Shown in pieces: positions 1 through 8,719 of a DNA stretch of 35,864 bases. Under the pieces are notes generated by a model. That model was not told the origin of the DNA. It worked only from the letters and a program-made list of their open reading frames with translations, and ran no database searches. Each line of letters opens with the position of its first letter. The stretch's first letter is position 1. Origin of the DNA: an uncultured Nostoc sp. (GTDB taxonomy: Bacteria > Cyanobacteriota > Cyanobacteriia > Cyanobacteriales > Nostocaceae); assembly GCF_937863485.1 (NCBI RefSeq), contig NZ_CALMFY010000217.1:15150-51013 (forward strand), given 5' to 3'. The position numbers and the translations under genes are program-made.

Positions 1-186
1 CACAGCCACAGGTAACACCAATATCTGAATCAACCCTGTTACCCAAAAAAAATCGCTCCTGATTCAGAAAAACCAGAATTAAAAAGATATTTCAACCCGC
101 GTCAGTTCCCAAATGCGACACCATCTCTTGGTTTGCCAGCTACACCTACCCCAGCAGTTCCAGAAACTACACCAGAAGAGAAGTAA
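1..186 (+). pseudogene. 3' end of an unidentified gene, frameshifted at an A8 run
   Basis: The window opens inside a plus-strand reading frame. Frame 3 reads about 16 residues up to a run of eight A (45-52) and then soon stops. Frame 1 is closed upstream (TAA at 13-15) but after the A-run reads a Pro/Thr-rich tail ending in ...PETTPEEK and TAA at 184-186. Dropping one A would join the two frames through LLPKK-IAPDSEKPEL. Either the gene is broken, or the A8 run is a slippage site or a sequencing error. The product is not recognised; the low-complexity Pro/Thr tail resembles a C-terminal linker. The gene starts outside the window and converges on glsA with 16 bases between stops. Confidence 0.45.
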
Positions 187-202
187 AAAAATAATGACTA
201 GC

Positions 203-1117
203 TTAACCAAAGACACTCAACTGTAACTCTTGCGCTAAAGCCTCAACAAATGCGATCGCTGCTACAGGATTACCGATATTATCCAACCCAGGACTATAGC
301 AAGCGATCGCTCCCTCACCTGGTACTATTGCTACAAGTCCACCACCAATGCCTGATTTCATCGGTAGACCAATCTTGACTGCAAACTGGGCAGAAGCTTC
401 GTACAGTCCACAAGTTAACATTACAGCATTGACAATTCGGCGGTTTTCTGCGGAGAAATAGCTATTTTCACAAGCTAGGAGTTTTCCCAAAAGGGCTAAA
501 TCTTCAACTCGCCCAGATATACAGCATATTTGCTCGTAGGTGTCAAGTGCTGTTTCAATATTTTCTAGATGCCCAGCTTGAGCAAGATAATTAGCGATCG
601 CTTGATTGGCTGTTGAGCGGGTTGATCGCACTGAAGCCAGCATTACCTCATCTAACTTGAGTTGACAACCTGCTAATTGATTGAGCCATTGACAAAATGA
701 AAAAGTGCGAACGCTTGCGTCCTTTCCTGGTAATTTATCAGCGAGGGTAATTGCCCCACTATTAATCATCGGGTTGCGGGGGCGACCGCGATCGGCAATG
801 AGTTGTTCTAAAGAATTGAAGGGTGTATCCGATGGTTCAACCCCAACCCACCCAAAAACTGTTTCTACGCCAAAATGTTCTAGTAGATAAAGTAGAGAAA
901 ATGTCTTAATAACGCTCATTAGCGGGAACACACAAGCTGTATCCCCAAAGCTGATAGTTTTCCCCGATTCACAGCAGATGTGAACTGCAAAACAATCAGG
1001 ATCAGCCAAAGCTAATTGCGGAATGCGATCGGCAACTTGTCCTTGTTCAGCTTGGGTTTTGGCTAGTTGCACCCACGCTGATAACTTCGTAGTAGTTAGT
1101 TTATCAAGTCCTTTCAA
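203..1117 (-). CDS. glsA: Glutaminase A
   Basis: Glutaminase hydrolysing L-glutamine to glutamate and ammonia, cytoplasmic, of the serine beta-lactamase-like fold. The 304 residues match the usual length of the bacterial GlsA family. The catalytic Ser-x-x-Lys is visible as S68-V-I-K71 in FPLMSVIKTF; a family block RNPMINSGAI follows at about residue 114, and the C-terminal SGIGGG near 255 is also typical. The ATG at 1117 lacks a strong ribosome site, but the reading begins close to where the family begins. It is transcribed alone: the upstream neighbour on this strand is a degenerate short ORF and the downstream one is convergent. Family assignment is secure; substrate preference is taken from the family. 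Confidence 0.93.
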   Translation of the reverse strand: MKGLDKLTTTKLSAWVQLAKTQAEQGQVADRIPQLALADPDCFAVHICCESGKTISFGDTACVFPLMSVIKTFSLLYLLEHFGVETVFGWVGVEPSDTPFNSLEQLIADRGRPRNPMINSGAITLADKLPGKDASVRTFSFCQWLNQLAGCQLKLDEVMLASVRSTRSTANQAIANYLAQAGHLENIETALDTYEQICCISGRVEDLALLGKLLACENSYFSAENRRIVNAVMLTCGLYEASAQFAVKIGLPMKSGIGGGLVAIVPGEGAIACYSPGLDNIGNPVAAIAFVEALAQELQLSVFG

Positions 1118-1166
1118 AGTGTAAGTTTTCTAAAAGTTTATTTATTAAATAGTAATTATTTTAGCT

Positions 1167-1355
1167 TTAACCTTGTTGTCGTTTTAACTTTTGTATCAAT
1201 ACTTGGCAGCGCTTACTAGCTTCTCTTGCCTGTTGCCTGAACTGTTTAGCTTGCTCTTGGTTAGTTAAATATACTTCAGATGCTTTTTACCTGAGTTCAA
1301 CACCTTGTTTACTGAGTTCCTGAATACAAGTCTTTAATTCTTCAATTATTTTCAT
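1167..1355 (-). pseudogene. Short coiled-coil ORF with in-frame stop
   Basis: From an ATG at 1353-1355 the minus strand reads MKIIEELKTCIQELSKQGVE, then TAA at 1287-1289 (codon 23). The same frame continues for 39 more codons with coiled-coil-like, Gln/Lys/Arg-rich composition (EQAKQFRQQAREASKRC) to TAA at 1167-1169. Amphipathic composition on both sides of the stop suggests one small helical protein of about 61 residues with a nonsense change (AAA or CAA to TAA would explain it). No family recognised; a chance open frame is possible. Confidence 0.35.
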
Positions 1356-1398
1356 CTTTGCTTTTGTTCTGAAATCACAATTTCCAAATTTCGGCTTT

Positions 1399-1551
1399 TT
1401 AATAAAATATATCTGCTCTACTAGCCAGCAAGCTAGTATCATTAAAATCATTGTTTGCTATCGCTCTGTCATCAGCTTCGTACAACTCATCAATGATTTC
1501 TTGTAATTGTGCGTAAGCTTTTAATAATACATTGCGGGTTTCTGACTTCAT
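1399..1551 (-). CDS. Small hypothetical protein, 50 aa
   Basis: ORF of 50 codons from ATG at 1549-1551 to TAA at 1399-1401, acidic and largely helical in composition (KAYAQLQEIIDELYEADDRA). It sits 43 bases upstream of the degenerate coiled-coil ORF on the same strand, so the two could be one small transcription unit. No Shine-Dalgarno sequence is evident and I do not recognise a family. Its composition is protein-like, which is the only reason to list it. Confidence 0.35.
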   Translation of the reverse strand: MKSETRNVLLKAYAQLQEIIDELYEADDRAIANNDFNDTSLLASRADIFY

Positions 1552-1704
1552 ATTGACTGGTTAAATATCTAGCTGTTCTGCAATTAAACTTAGATTTGGT
1601 TTTGTATAAGCCCCTAGGAGCAGCGATAATATATGTATGATTATTTTTCATCGGCTTATTTTAGAAAATTAGTATAAACATTCTCTAAGAGCAAAGTAGA
1701 CTTT

Positions 1705-3341
1705 ATGATTCCCCGTGTTAGAGCGCCAGAATTACCGCAAAATTACTCTTGGCTTAACACCGATAAACCCTTATCTCTTAAACAACTTAAGGGTAGAGTC
1801 GTAATTTTAGACTTTTGGACATACTGTTGTATTAATTGTCTGCATATTCTGCCAAACCTAAAATATTTAGAACAGAAATATAAAGATATAGCAATCCTAA
1901 ATGAGTTGTGAAAATGAACGAACCGCTAACGCGCAGCGTCTCCAAGAGTTGCCGCCAAGAGCGCCAAAAAAAGAAAAAGAAGTTTTCACATATGATTTAG
2001 GACTGCTATAGTCTTACCGTTATCGGGGTTCACTCTGCCAAATTTGACAACGAAAAGGAAACAGAAAATATTCGCCAAGCTGTCTTGCGCTACGACATTG
2101 AACATCCAGTTGTAGTTGACAGAGGTTTTCAGATTTGGCAAGAGTATGCTGTTCGTGCTTGGCCTACGTTAATAATTATTGATCCAGAAGGTTATGTGAT
2201 TGGCCAGATTTCTGGTGAAGGAAACCGTGACACTTTAGACGAATTGATTCAAAAGTTAATTCAGCAACACCACGAGAAAGGCACAATTAATTTCCAAGAA
2301 ATTAGCTTGACTTTAGAAAAACAGCGCCAACCATTAATCACACCTCTAGCCTTTCCTGGTAAAGTTCTAGCTACCCAAGCGGCTTTATTTATTGCTGACT
2401 CTGGACATCACCGCCTGATTATGAGTAGCTTTGACGGGGAAATTTTGCATTTGATTAGTACTGGAAAATCTGGCTTAACCGATGGTTCGTTCAGCGAAGC
2501 GCAGTTTTTTGCACCACAGGGAATGGTGTTTGATGCAGAAAATCAAATTCTTTATGTTGCTGATACAGAAAATCATGCCCTGCGGCGAGTTGACTTGAAG
2601 CGCCAAGTAGTCGAAACTATAGCCGGAACTGGTGAACAAAGCCGCAATATCCGTCCTCATGGCGGTGCTGGTTTAGAAACTGCGCTGAATTCCCCTTGGG
2701 ATTTAGTGAAAGTGGGACATACCCTGTTTATTGCAATGGCTGGGCCCCATCAGATTTGGGAAATGGATTTAGAAACTAGCGTCATTAAAACTTATGCTGG
2801 TACTGGTGCAGAAGCTTGCATTGATGGTTCACTTGCTGAATCTGCCTTTGCTCAACCCAGTGGTATCAGCACAGATGGGCAAGAATTATATATTGCTGAC
2901 AGTGAAGTTAGTTCAATTCGTAGCATTGGAATTGTAGAACCGTACCAAGTCCGAACCGTTTGTGGTAGTGGAAGTTTATTCGGTTTTGGCGATGTTGATG
3001 GACAAGGTGAAGATGTCCGTTTACAACACTGTCTAGGGGTGGAATACGTCCAGAATTACCTGTGGGTAGCAGATACCTACAATCACAAAATTAAATTAGT
3101 CAGTCCTAGTGGGAATTGTCAAACAGTTTTAGGAGATGGTACTAGTGGCTTACAAGATGGCAAGGGTAAAAATAGCCGCTTTTTTGAACCTTCGGGATTG
3201 AGTGCGATCGCTTCTTTTTTATATATTGCCGATACCAATAATCATGCCATCCGCCGCGTAGATTTGAATAGTCTTGAGGTGATGACGTTGCAATTTCCTG
3301 GTTTATGTGCGCCAGATGTTTGTATTCCGCCTAATTTATAG
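1705..3341 (+). pseudogene. Thioredoxin-like / NHL-repeat protein, interrupted by a miniature element
   Basis: An N-terminal thioredoxin-like domain with the redox motif FWTYCCINCLH (residues about 36-46) is followed, after an interruption, by the rest of that domain and a C-terminal NHL-type beta-propeller with repeats such as LYVADTENHALRRVD and LYIADTNNHAIRRVD. This is the architecture of NHLRC2-like proteins, role uncertain. The first part runs from ATG at 1705 and ends in a premature TGA at 1909-1911; the second part is open to TAA at 3339-3341. The break is a 120-bp element (1889-2008) plus a duplicated TA. Removing 122 bases rejoins KYKD to SLTVIGVHSAKF in frame and gives a 504-residue protein, normal for the family. 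The second part could only be made from an internal start near 2085 (TTG) and would lack the CxxC motif, so the gene is probably non-functional. Confidence 0.9.
1889..2008. mobile_element. 120-bp TA-flanked miniature inverted-repeat element (MITE)
   Basis: The left end starts TAGCAATCCTAAAT and the right end is ATTTAGGACTGCTA, its inverted copy with one mismatch. The similarity continues inwards through a GTGAAAA/TTTTCAC pair, giving inverted ends of about 26 bases. TA lies directly outside both ends (1887-1888 and 2009-2010), as expected for a TA-duplicating IS630/Tc1-mariner-type movement. It has no room for a transposase. The inside carries a GCGCAGCGTCTCC-type dispersed repeat and an A-rich stretch. 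Insertion into the thioredoxin/NHL gene supplies the premature stop and shifts the frame. Confidence 0.88.
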
Positions 3342-3471
3342 AATGATTACCTCAAGCAAAGGTGCAAAGGAAAGCTGTGTGTCTCTGCGTAAGATTTAAA
3401 AGAGAACTAATTAAATAGTGCTACTAAATTTTGATAATAAGCCAACCCAGTCAAAGGTTACAGGCGAACTA

Positions 3472-3571
3472 TAGTAATCCTATTTGATTTGCTTTCCACC
3501 GAGAGACTCAGATCCCCGACTTCTTCAAGAAGTCGGGGATATTTTTGTTCATAACTTATTTAGGATTGCTA
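3472..3571. mobile_element. Second MITE of the same family, 100 bp, intergenic
   Basis: Ends TAGTAATCCTATTT and (inverted) TAGCAATCCTAAAT match the ends of the 1889-2008 element, again with TA outside each end (3470-3471, 3572-3573). The interior differs: it contains a near-perfect hairpin at 3512-3540 with 14-base arms (ATCCCCGACTTCTT) and a one-base loop. The differing interior with conserved ends is typical of non-autonomous elements mobilised by a transposase encoded elsewhere. Confidence 0.75.
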
Positions 3572-3644
3572 TATAAACTATCTTTAATGGCTTGAATATC
3601 AGTATTTTCACTAGATTGATGTTGATAACTCGATTCTAAAAACA

Positions 3645-3674
3645 ACAATCCTCTGGTTTAAGCCAGAGGATTGT
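3645..3674 (-). terminator. Rho-independent terminator of the envelope operon
   Basis: Arms ACAATCCTCTGG and CCAGAGGATTGT pair perfectly around a six-base loop, followed on the minus strand by a T-rich tract (TGTTTTTAG). It lies 43 bases past the stop of the 3717-4436 gene. Confidence 0.75.
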
Positions 3675-3716
3675 CAACTGTACCACTAATAACTTTAGTC
3701 TCATCACATCTAAGTT

Positions 3717-4436
3717 TTAACTTTTATTTAAGGCAGCCCTTAATTGCTTAAGCAGCTTACCAACTTCTAAAAATTGTGGATCTTTTGCAAGTTTTTGGAT
3801 AACTTTAGGACTGCTTTCCATCACAATCTTGTTGTAAGCAGTAATAGCATCATTTAGCTTTTTTATATCCACATTTGGTGTTTCTCCCTTCTGGGCTATC
3901 ATTAAATCTGCCATTAATCCTTTAGTGCTGGCAACTAGCTGCATTGGTTGTAATTGTCCTACAGGAACGCCTAATACAGATGCTGATTTATTTCTGGCTA
4001 GAGCCAATAAAGCATTTACCAGTGATGCTACAGATGGTGATGATACTCCTAAATTAACTATAGAAACCTGTAACTGATTAGCTGCTGCTTGTGCATTCAC
4101 CCCACCCAGTAAGATAACTAGAATGATCGCAGCCGGACTATTTGCATCGGGATTTTGGCTGAGTATATTAATGAGAGTTTTATTTAAATTATTTTGAACT
4201 TCTGTTGCTACGCTAATCCTACCATCACCACTAAATTCAACTTCAACCCCAGGTGCAGGTTCAACAAATGGCTCTGAAGATCCTGGGTTAAAATTATCCC
4301 CCGATGAGGAAGTAGAATCTTCACTAGTTCCCGTGACGCCAGCAGTACCAGCATTTACTCTCATAGGCCCACCCACTAGATAAGTGAATAAGATTAACGT
4401 TAGAGTAAGAATGAGAGAAAATTTTTGTTTCTTCAT
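3717..4436 (-). CDS. Secreted hypothetical protein
   Basis: 239 residues with a clear N-terminal signal peptide (MKKQK, then hydrophobic FSLILTLTLILFTYLVGG, likely cleaved after VNA near residue 29). A low-complexity Ser/Gly/Pro-rich segment (about 35-65) is followed by an Ala/Leu/Val-rich, mainly helical domain to the end. No catalytic motif or known family is visible. It is the second gene of a two-gene operon: it starts 39 bases after the stop of the barrel-like gene and is followed by a terminator. Shared secretion and operon placement suggest it works in the periplasm or outer membrane together with that protein; this is inference. Confidence 0.7.
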   Translation of the reverse strand: MKKQKFSLILTLTLILFTYLVGGPMRVNAGTAGVTGTSEDSTSSSGDNFNPGSSEPFVEPAPGVEVEFSGDGRISVATEVQNNLNKTLINILSQNPDANSPAAIILVILLGGVNAQAAANQLQVSIVNLGVSSPSVASLVNALLALARNKSASVLGVPVGQLQPMQLVASTKGLMADLMIAQKGETPNVDIKKLNDAITAYNKIVMESSPKVIQKLAKDPQFLEVGKLLKQLRAALNKS

Positions 4437-4475
4437 TGTTTTTATTGTTGATGAAATTCCAAGATAACTCAGCAG

Positions 4476-5777
4476 TTAAAACTGAAAACTGTACCCTGCA
4501 CTCAGAGAAAAACCTAGACCACTATTAAGATTGCTAGTAACATCTGTGAAAATAGTATTGATAACTACAGGTGTCTTCTTGAAAGGAGCAAAAGATGCAC
4601 CCATATTGAGACGATTTCCAGTCCAGCTACTTACTAAAGATACTTCAGGTATGACTCTAAAACCTAAACTAGCAAAAAGATTCACAGGATTTTCATCTGC
4701 TGCTATTGCACCTTTAGAACGAAAAGCACCACTGCCAAGTCCCACAGAAACAGTCAAAGGTAATTTGTTATTAGGATTATTTGATTGTAGTGGAAATGAC
4801 TTAGTAACTACTCCATAGATAGTATCTTTAGCTTTGCCAACATCTCCCCATTTAATAGGATTTGACCAACCAATAGCTACAGCTGTACCATCACCCAAAT
4901 ATTTGTGTAGCTTAAAACCTACACCGCCACTATCACCAAAATCAAAACTCTCACCACCACCTACACTAGTAATATTGACATTAACTTCCAATCCTACAGA
5001 TTTAACTGCATCTCCCAAACCAAAACCAACAGACAAAGAACCATCTACCCTATCTTTATCCTCATCTAGAGGGAAAAGTAAACCACCGCCAATATAGGCT
5101 TGGCCAAAACTTGCACCATAGGCAGAAGGAGTACCAGCTGCTGAACCAGGGGCAGCTTTTGGTGATTTACCTAGCCTCACTATGGGATCAATTAAAAGTT
5201 GTTGGCGTAATTTATTAGTCTCACCAAAAGTATCACCCGAAAATTCTGAAGAGTCTATTTGTGCGAAAATTTGAGGTTGTTTCTGCTTCAATACATTACT
5301 CTGTTTTAAATGCAAATCACTATTACTAATTGGATAAGCAAATAACTGTTTCGCTAAATTATCATTAATTTTTATCTTTTCTTGAGATTTAAGCCAAAAA
5401 TTTTTTCCAGAAAAAGAATTCCTGAATGTTTCAGACTTAAGGTTACCAGTAAAACGATTACTAATGCTTACAGTCTCTAATTTAGTCACAGGATTACTTT
5501 TTTTAGATGCCAACAACCTTTGTCGCGATCTGATCTTTTTTTGTTGTGAATTAGGTTCTGATACTATAGAAGATGCTTTGCGATTTTGAGACCCACTCAA
5601 TTGAGCCTCTTGATTTTCAGAAACAACATTATTTGCTGCAACTACCGAGTTGGTAAAAATAGCTGTCAACAGTAGAATAAAAGTTATCAAGATTGTCCCT
5701 AAGTTCCAAGAAGTATAGTTAATACTAATAATTTGATAAGTATTACTACCATTGATAATTTTTTGTATTTTATCCAT
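4476..5777 (-). CDS. Predicted outer-membrane beta-barrel protein
   Basis: 433 residues from ATG at 5775-5777, chosen because GAAGGA lies about nine bases upstream; a longer frame from 5843 adds 22 residues without such a site. A hydrophobic segment near residues 23-47 (ILITFILLLTAIFTNSVVAA) acts as a signal sequence. A Ser/Lys/Gln-rich linker (50-190) precedes a C-terminal domain of alternating Gly and aromatic strands (IGGGLLF, LSVGFGLGDAV, LFASLGFRVIPEV) ending in SAGYSFQF; a terminal Phe is the usual outer-membrane barrel signature. No defined family recognised. First gene of the operon with the secreted 239-aa protein. Confidence 0.65.
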   Translation of the reverse strand: MDKIQKIINGSNTYQIISINYTSWNLGTILITFILLLTAIFTNSVVAANNVVSENQEAQLSGSQNRKASSIVSEPNSQQKKIRSRQRLLASKKSNPVTKLETVSISNRFTGNLKSETFRNSFSGKNFWLKSQEKIKINDNLAKQLFAYPISNSDLHLKQSNVLKQKQPQIFAQIDSSEFSGDTFGETNKLRQQLLIDPIVRLGKSPKAAPGSAAGTPSAYGASFGQAYIGGGLLFPLDEDKDRVDGSLSVGFGLGDAVKSVGLEVNVNITSVGGGESFDFGDSGGVGFKLHKYLGDGTAVAIGWSNPIKWGDVGKAKDTIYGVVTKSFPLQSNNPNNKLPLTVSVGLGSGAFRSKGAIAADENPVNLFASLGFRVIPEVSLVSSWTGNRLNMGASFAPFKKTPVVINTIFTDVTSNLNSGLGFSLSAGYSFQF

Positions 5778-5880
5778 CAAAATATTCCTTCTATAAAAGT
5801 ATTTACGGTAATACAACAGCAATTTATACGCCAAACATCCCAATTGAAACTAGTAATATTACGGAAATGTAGCCAATTAA

Positions 5881-5908
5881 CCCGGATTTCTTACAAGAGA
5901 AATCCGGG
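5881..5908. repeat. Perfect hairpin upstream of the barrel gene
   Basis: Arms CCCGGATTTCT (5881-5891) and AGAAATCCGGG (5898-5908) with a TACAAG loop. It lies about 100 bases upstream of the minus-strand start at 5777, where a terminator for that gene would not be expected. No long T-tract follows on the plus strand. It is probably a dispersed palindromic repeat; an upstream regulatory role is possible. Confidence 0.5.
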
Positions 5909-6025
5909 CATAGCTGTTCTGATTTCATACATCTCAGGCGTAAAGCTCTCCAGCAGTTCACGTAAAGTTAAGTTTGGCTGCTGCGGCTTGCTCATCGTCA
6001 GAGCGTAGTTTACCGTACAACTCTT

Positions 6026-6060
6026 GGAGACGCTCTTGCTAGCTTGCTTCCCCGTAGGAG
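6026..6060. repeat. Dispersed Nostoc-type repeat, copy 1
   Basis: GGAGACGCTCTTGCTAGC at 6026-6043 recurs exactly at 13922-13939, in both places followed within about 12 bases by a CCCCGTAGG motif. Shorter relatives (GCGCAGCGTC, GCGTCCCGTAGG) occur near 1935, 6693 and 13868. The rest of the interval 5909-6188 holds no convincing gene. Confidence 0.55.
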
Positions 6061-6188
6061 TACGACAGGCTCAGTGACCACCGTGGGCATCGCCTATCAT
6101 TCAACTTTTTGTTAAATTAATATCAAAATCTTTAGCTGCACAATAAGTAAGTGGGCAAGAATAAATGAACCTATATTACGTAATGTAA

Positions 6189-6338
6189 ATGTCCACTTAC
6201 TTAAATCATCTCTGCCCCAGGCTTTCTATATCTGTTGAAAAATTGAACATTACTGTAGTGTTAGAATTTTATCCTGATAATGCTAGTGAACCAGAATCAC
6301 CTTTAGATGATATTCGTAAAATGATACAAGCAACATGA
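6189..6338 (+). pseudogene. 49-codon ORF overlapping the DUF952 start, likely a gene remnant
   Basis: An open frame from ATG at 6189 ends at TGA 6336-6338, which overlaps the ATG of the next gene as ATGA. Only the second half has protein-like composition (LNITVVLEFYPDNASEPESP, then LDDIRKMIQAT). The ATGA overlap suggests true translational coupling to the DUF952 gene; the N-terminal half looks non-native, so this may be the tail of a larger, deleted gene. No family recognised. Confidence 0.4.
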
Positions 6339-6685
6339 ACACTATCCTCCACATCACCAAACGCCAACAATGGGAACAAGCAAAAAATACCAGTAGCTAT
6401 CGCGCTGATTCGCTAGAGAGTGAAGGCTTTATCCACTGTTCAAAATCAACGCAATTACTCAAAGTTGCAAAGAGATTTTTTGATAATCAACAAGAATTGG
6501 TGCTACTTTTTATTGATTCTGAAAAAGTGCAAGCTGAAATTCGCTATGAACCTGCTGAAATAGGCGAATTATTTCCTCATATTTATGGTGAGTTAAATAT
6601 TGATGCTGTGTATCAGGTGATTGATTTTGAAGCTGGGGAAGATAGTTTATTTGAGTTGCCGCAAGAAATTATAAATTTAGAATAA
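6335..6685 (+). CDS. DUF952 family protein
   Basis: 116 residues matching the DUF952 pattern: N-terminal ILHITKRQQWEQA, the core SLESEGFIHCSKSTQ (about 26-40), FF...ELVLLFID (48-61) and the late LFPHIYGELNIDAVYQV block (78-95). DUF952 proteins are small single-domain proteins without an established function; the conserved His/Cys in GFIHCS and His in PHIYG could form an active site. The ATG overlaps the stop of the preceding ORF (ATGA). Confidence 0.85.
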   Translation: MNTILHITKRQQWEQAKNTSSYRADSLESEGFIHCSKSTQLLKVAKRFFDNQQELVLLFIDSEKVQAEIRYEPAEIGELFPHIYGELNIDAVYQVIDFEAGEDSLFELPQEIINLE

Positions 6686-6810
6686 CGAACCCGTTCGCGC
6701 AGCGTCCCGTAGGAAAGGTGAGTAAAGCCTCGTGTAGATGCAGTTTCTAATCGCCCAACTATAAGCATTCCGCGCTTTACTTAAAGAACGGGAATTAATC
6801 TAAAGCAATT

Positions 6811-7824
6811 GTGACCGAATTTAATTTACAAATCCAAGAAAATAGCGATCGCTTGTCAACTCCACTGGAGAATGATGCACCTAGCTTACTTCCCTCCAGA
6901 AATACGATACACTGCGTCAACACCAAAGGCGATCGCCTTGACCGTTACCTTTGCCAAGAATTACCAGACTTATCCCGTTCCCGCATCCAACAGTTAATTG
7001 AACAGGGTAACGTCCAACTTAACGATAAAGTTTGTACATCCAAGAAGATCAATGTCAAGGTAGGCGATCGCATTACTCTCGAAATACCACAAGCCCAACC
7101 CTTAGAATTGCTTGCAGAAAATATCCCTCTAGATATCCTCTACGAAGACGACCAGTTACTTATTCTCAACAAACCCGCAGGCTTAGTTGTCCATCCTGCG
7201 CCCGGTCATCCAGATGGCACCTTAGTAAATGCCCTGTTGGCACACTGCCCCAATTTACCAGGAATTGGCGGAGTCCAACGTCCAGGAATCGTCCATCGAT
7301 TGGATAAAGATACAACGGGGGCGATCGCGATCGCTAAAACAGAAATTGCCCATCATCACCTACAAGCGCAACTCAAAGCAAAAACAGCACGCCGAGAATA
7401 CTTGGGCGTAGTTTACGGTGCGCCAAAAACTGAAAGTGGCACAATTGACTTACCCATTGGTCGCCATCCCCAAGACCGCAAGAAAATGGCTATTATGTCT
7501 GTTGAACAAGGTGGACGATCCGCCATCACTCATTGGCAAGTGTTAGAACGCCTCGGTAACTATACATTAATTCACTTCCAACTAGAAACCGGACGCACCC
7601 ATCAAATTCGTGTCCATAGCGCCAAAATGGGTCATCCCATTGTCGGCGACCCAGTTTATAGTTCTGGTCATTCAGTGGGCGTAAATTTGCCCGGTCAAGC
7701 ACTCCACGCCTGGCGACTAAAATTACAGCATCCCCTATCTGGCGAGATGATTGAGGTGACAGCTACCCCTCCCACCCAATTTACAAAACTTTTGGAGATG
7801 CTAAAAAGACGAATTGCATCTTAA
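6811..7824 (+). CDS. RluA/RluD-family 23S rRNA pseudouridine synthase
   Basis: Isomerises uridine to pseudouridine in structured RNA, most likely 23S rRNA. The 337 residues contain an N-terminal S4 RNA-binding domain (about 38-95, RLDRYLCQEL...GNVQLNDK) and the catalytic domain with LNKPAGLVVHPAPGH (119-133) and the signature GIVHRLDKDTTG, whose Asp165 is the expected catalytic residue; a later LETGRTHQIRVH block is also typical. The start is GTG at 6811. Among RluA-type enzymes the S4 domain favours RluD or RluC rather than RluA, but the exact target uridines cannot be read from sequence. No partner gene is close. Confidence 0.92.
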   Translation: MTEFNLQIQENSDRLSTPLENDAPSLLPSRNTIHCVNTKGDRLDRYLCQELPDLSRSRIQQLIEQGNVQLNDKVCTSKKINVKVGDRITLEIPQAQPLELLAENIPLDILYEDDQLLILNKPAGLVVHPAPGHPDGTLVNALLAHCPNLPGIGGVQRPGIVHRLDKDTTGAIAIAKTEIAHHHLQAQLKAKTARREYLGVVYGAPKTESGTIDLPIGRHPQDRKKMAIMSVEQGGRSAITHWQVLERLGNYTLIHFQLETGRTHQIRVHSAKMGHPIVGDPVYSSGHSVGVNLPGQALHAWRLKLQHPLSGEMIEVTATPPTQFTKLLEMLKRRIAS

Positions 7825-8719
7825 CCTTTTTTTATTCAAAGGCGATCGCCCCCGCCCTCACCTCGGTACTTAACGCCGGGGTTTTTGGTAGTGGAGTGCG
7901 TTAGCGTAGGTATCGTGCTCAAGCACTTAACTAACAATTTTTCTTAGAGGAAAGGCGATCGGGTTTGAGGCTGCGGCTTGCTTTTTGTCTTGCCTGATCG
8001 TACCTATAAAACGCATAGCACCCTCTTGACAAAAGTGCAATTATCTTAATGTCTCACTCTTATCCGCCGTGAATTCCAGCACCAGCAAGAAACCCCGTTT
8101 CTTTGAGCAGCAGCCGTAATTCTGCATGACGAAGTTTCGTATCCTTCTTCTTATTTTCCCACATATCAGAGAAGAAGTCTTGCATCAGCGCAATGATGCT
8201 GCGGTATTTGACGATGCTGGCAACATAGAACTTATCTAACTTCATTACCCCATCAGAATGTATTTGCTCGATGTTGTCAAGTAATATAGACCTCAGTTCA
8301 TAAGGTTTTAAGCCTTCTTTTATGCCATATTTTTCCATCATTCTGCGTTTATCGTTCTTTGAACATAAATCATACGGCGATCGAATAAGGTGACTAAGAT
8401 TCCGCAGGACTTCACCATAGTCGTAAAATCTGTTCTGCTTAAAGAAAGACTCTTCATCTTTGGTCAACGTAAAACTCTTGTCAAGTACTAAACCAAAATC
8501 GGTCAAATATATTTGCTTGCCGTCGGTGAGGATGTTGCGAAAATGTGCGTCGAAGTGGATGATTCCCTTTGTCCTCAAAAAGGTAATCGTCGTGCGTAAG
8601 TCATCCAGGGCTTTCTGAAGTTTGTTGGGGTTTAAGAGGAGCCATGTTTCTAAAACATGCGGTATGTACTCTAAAAACAGAACTAACTCATACTTGGCGT
8701 TCGCTCTATCTAACACATA

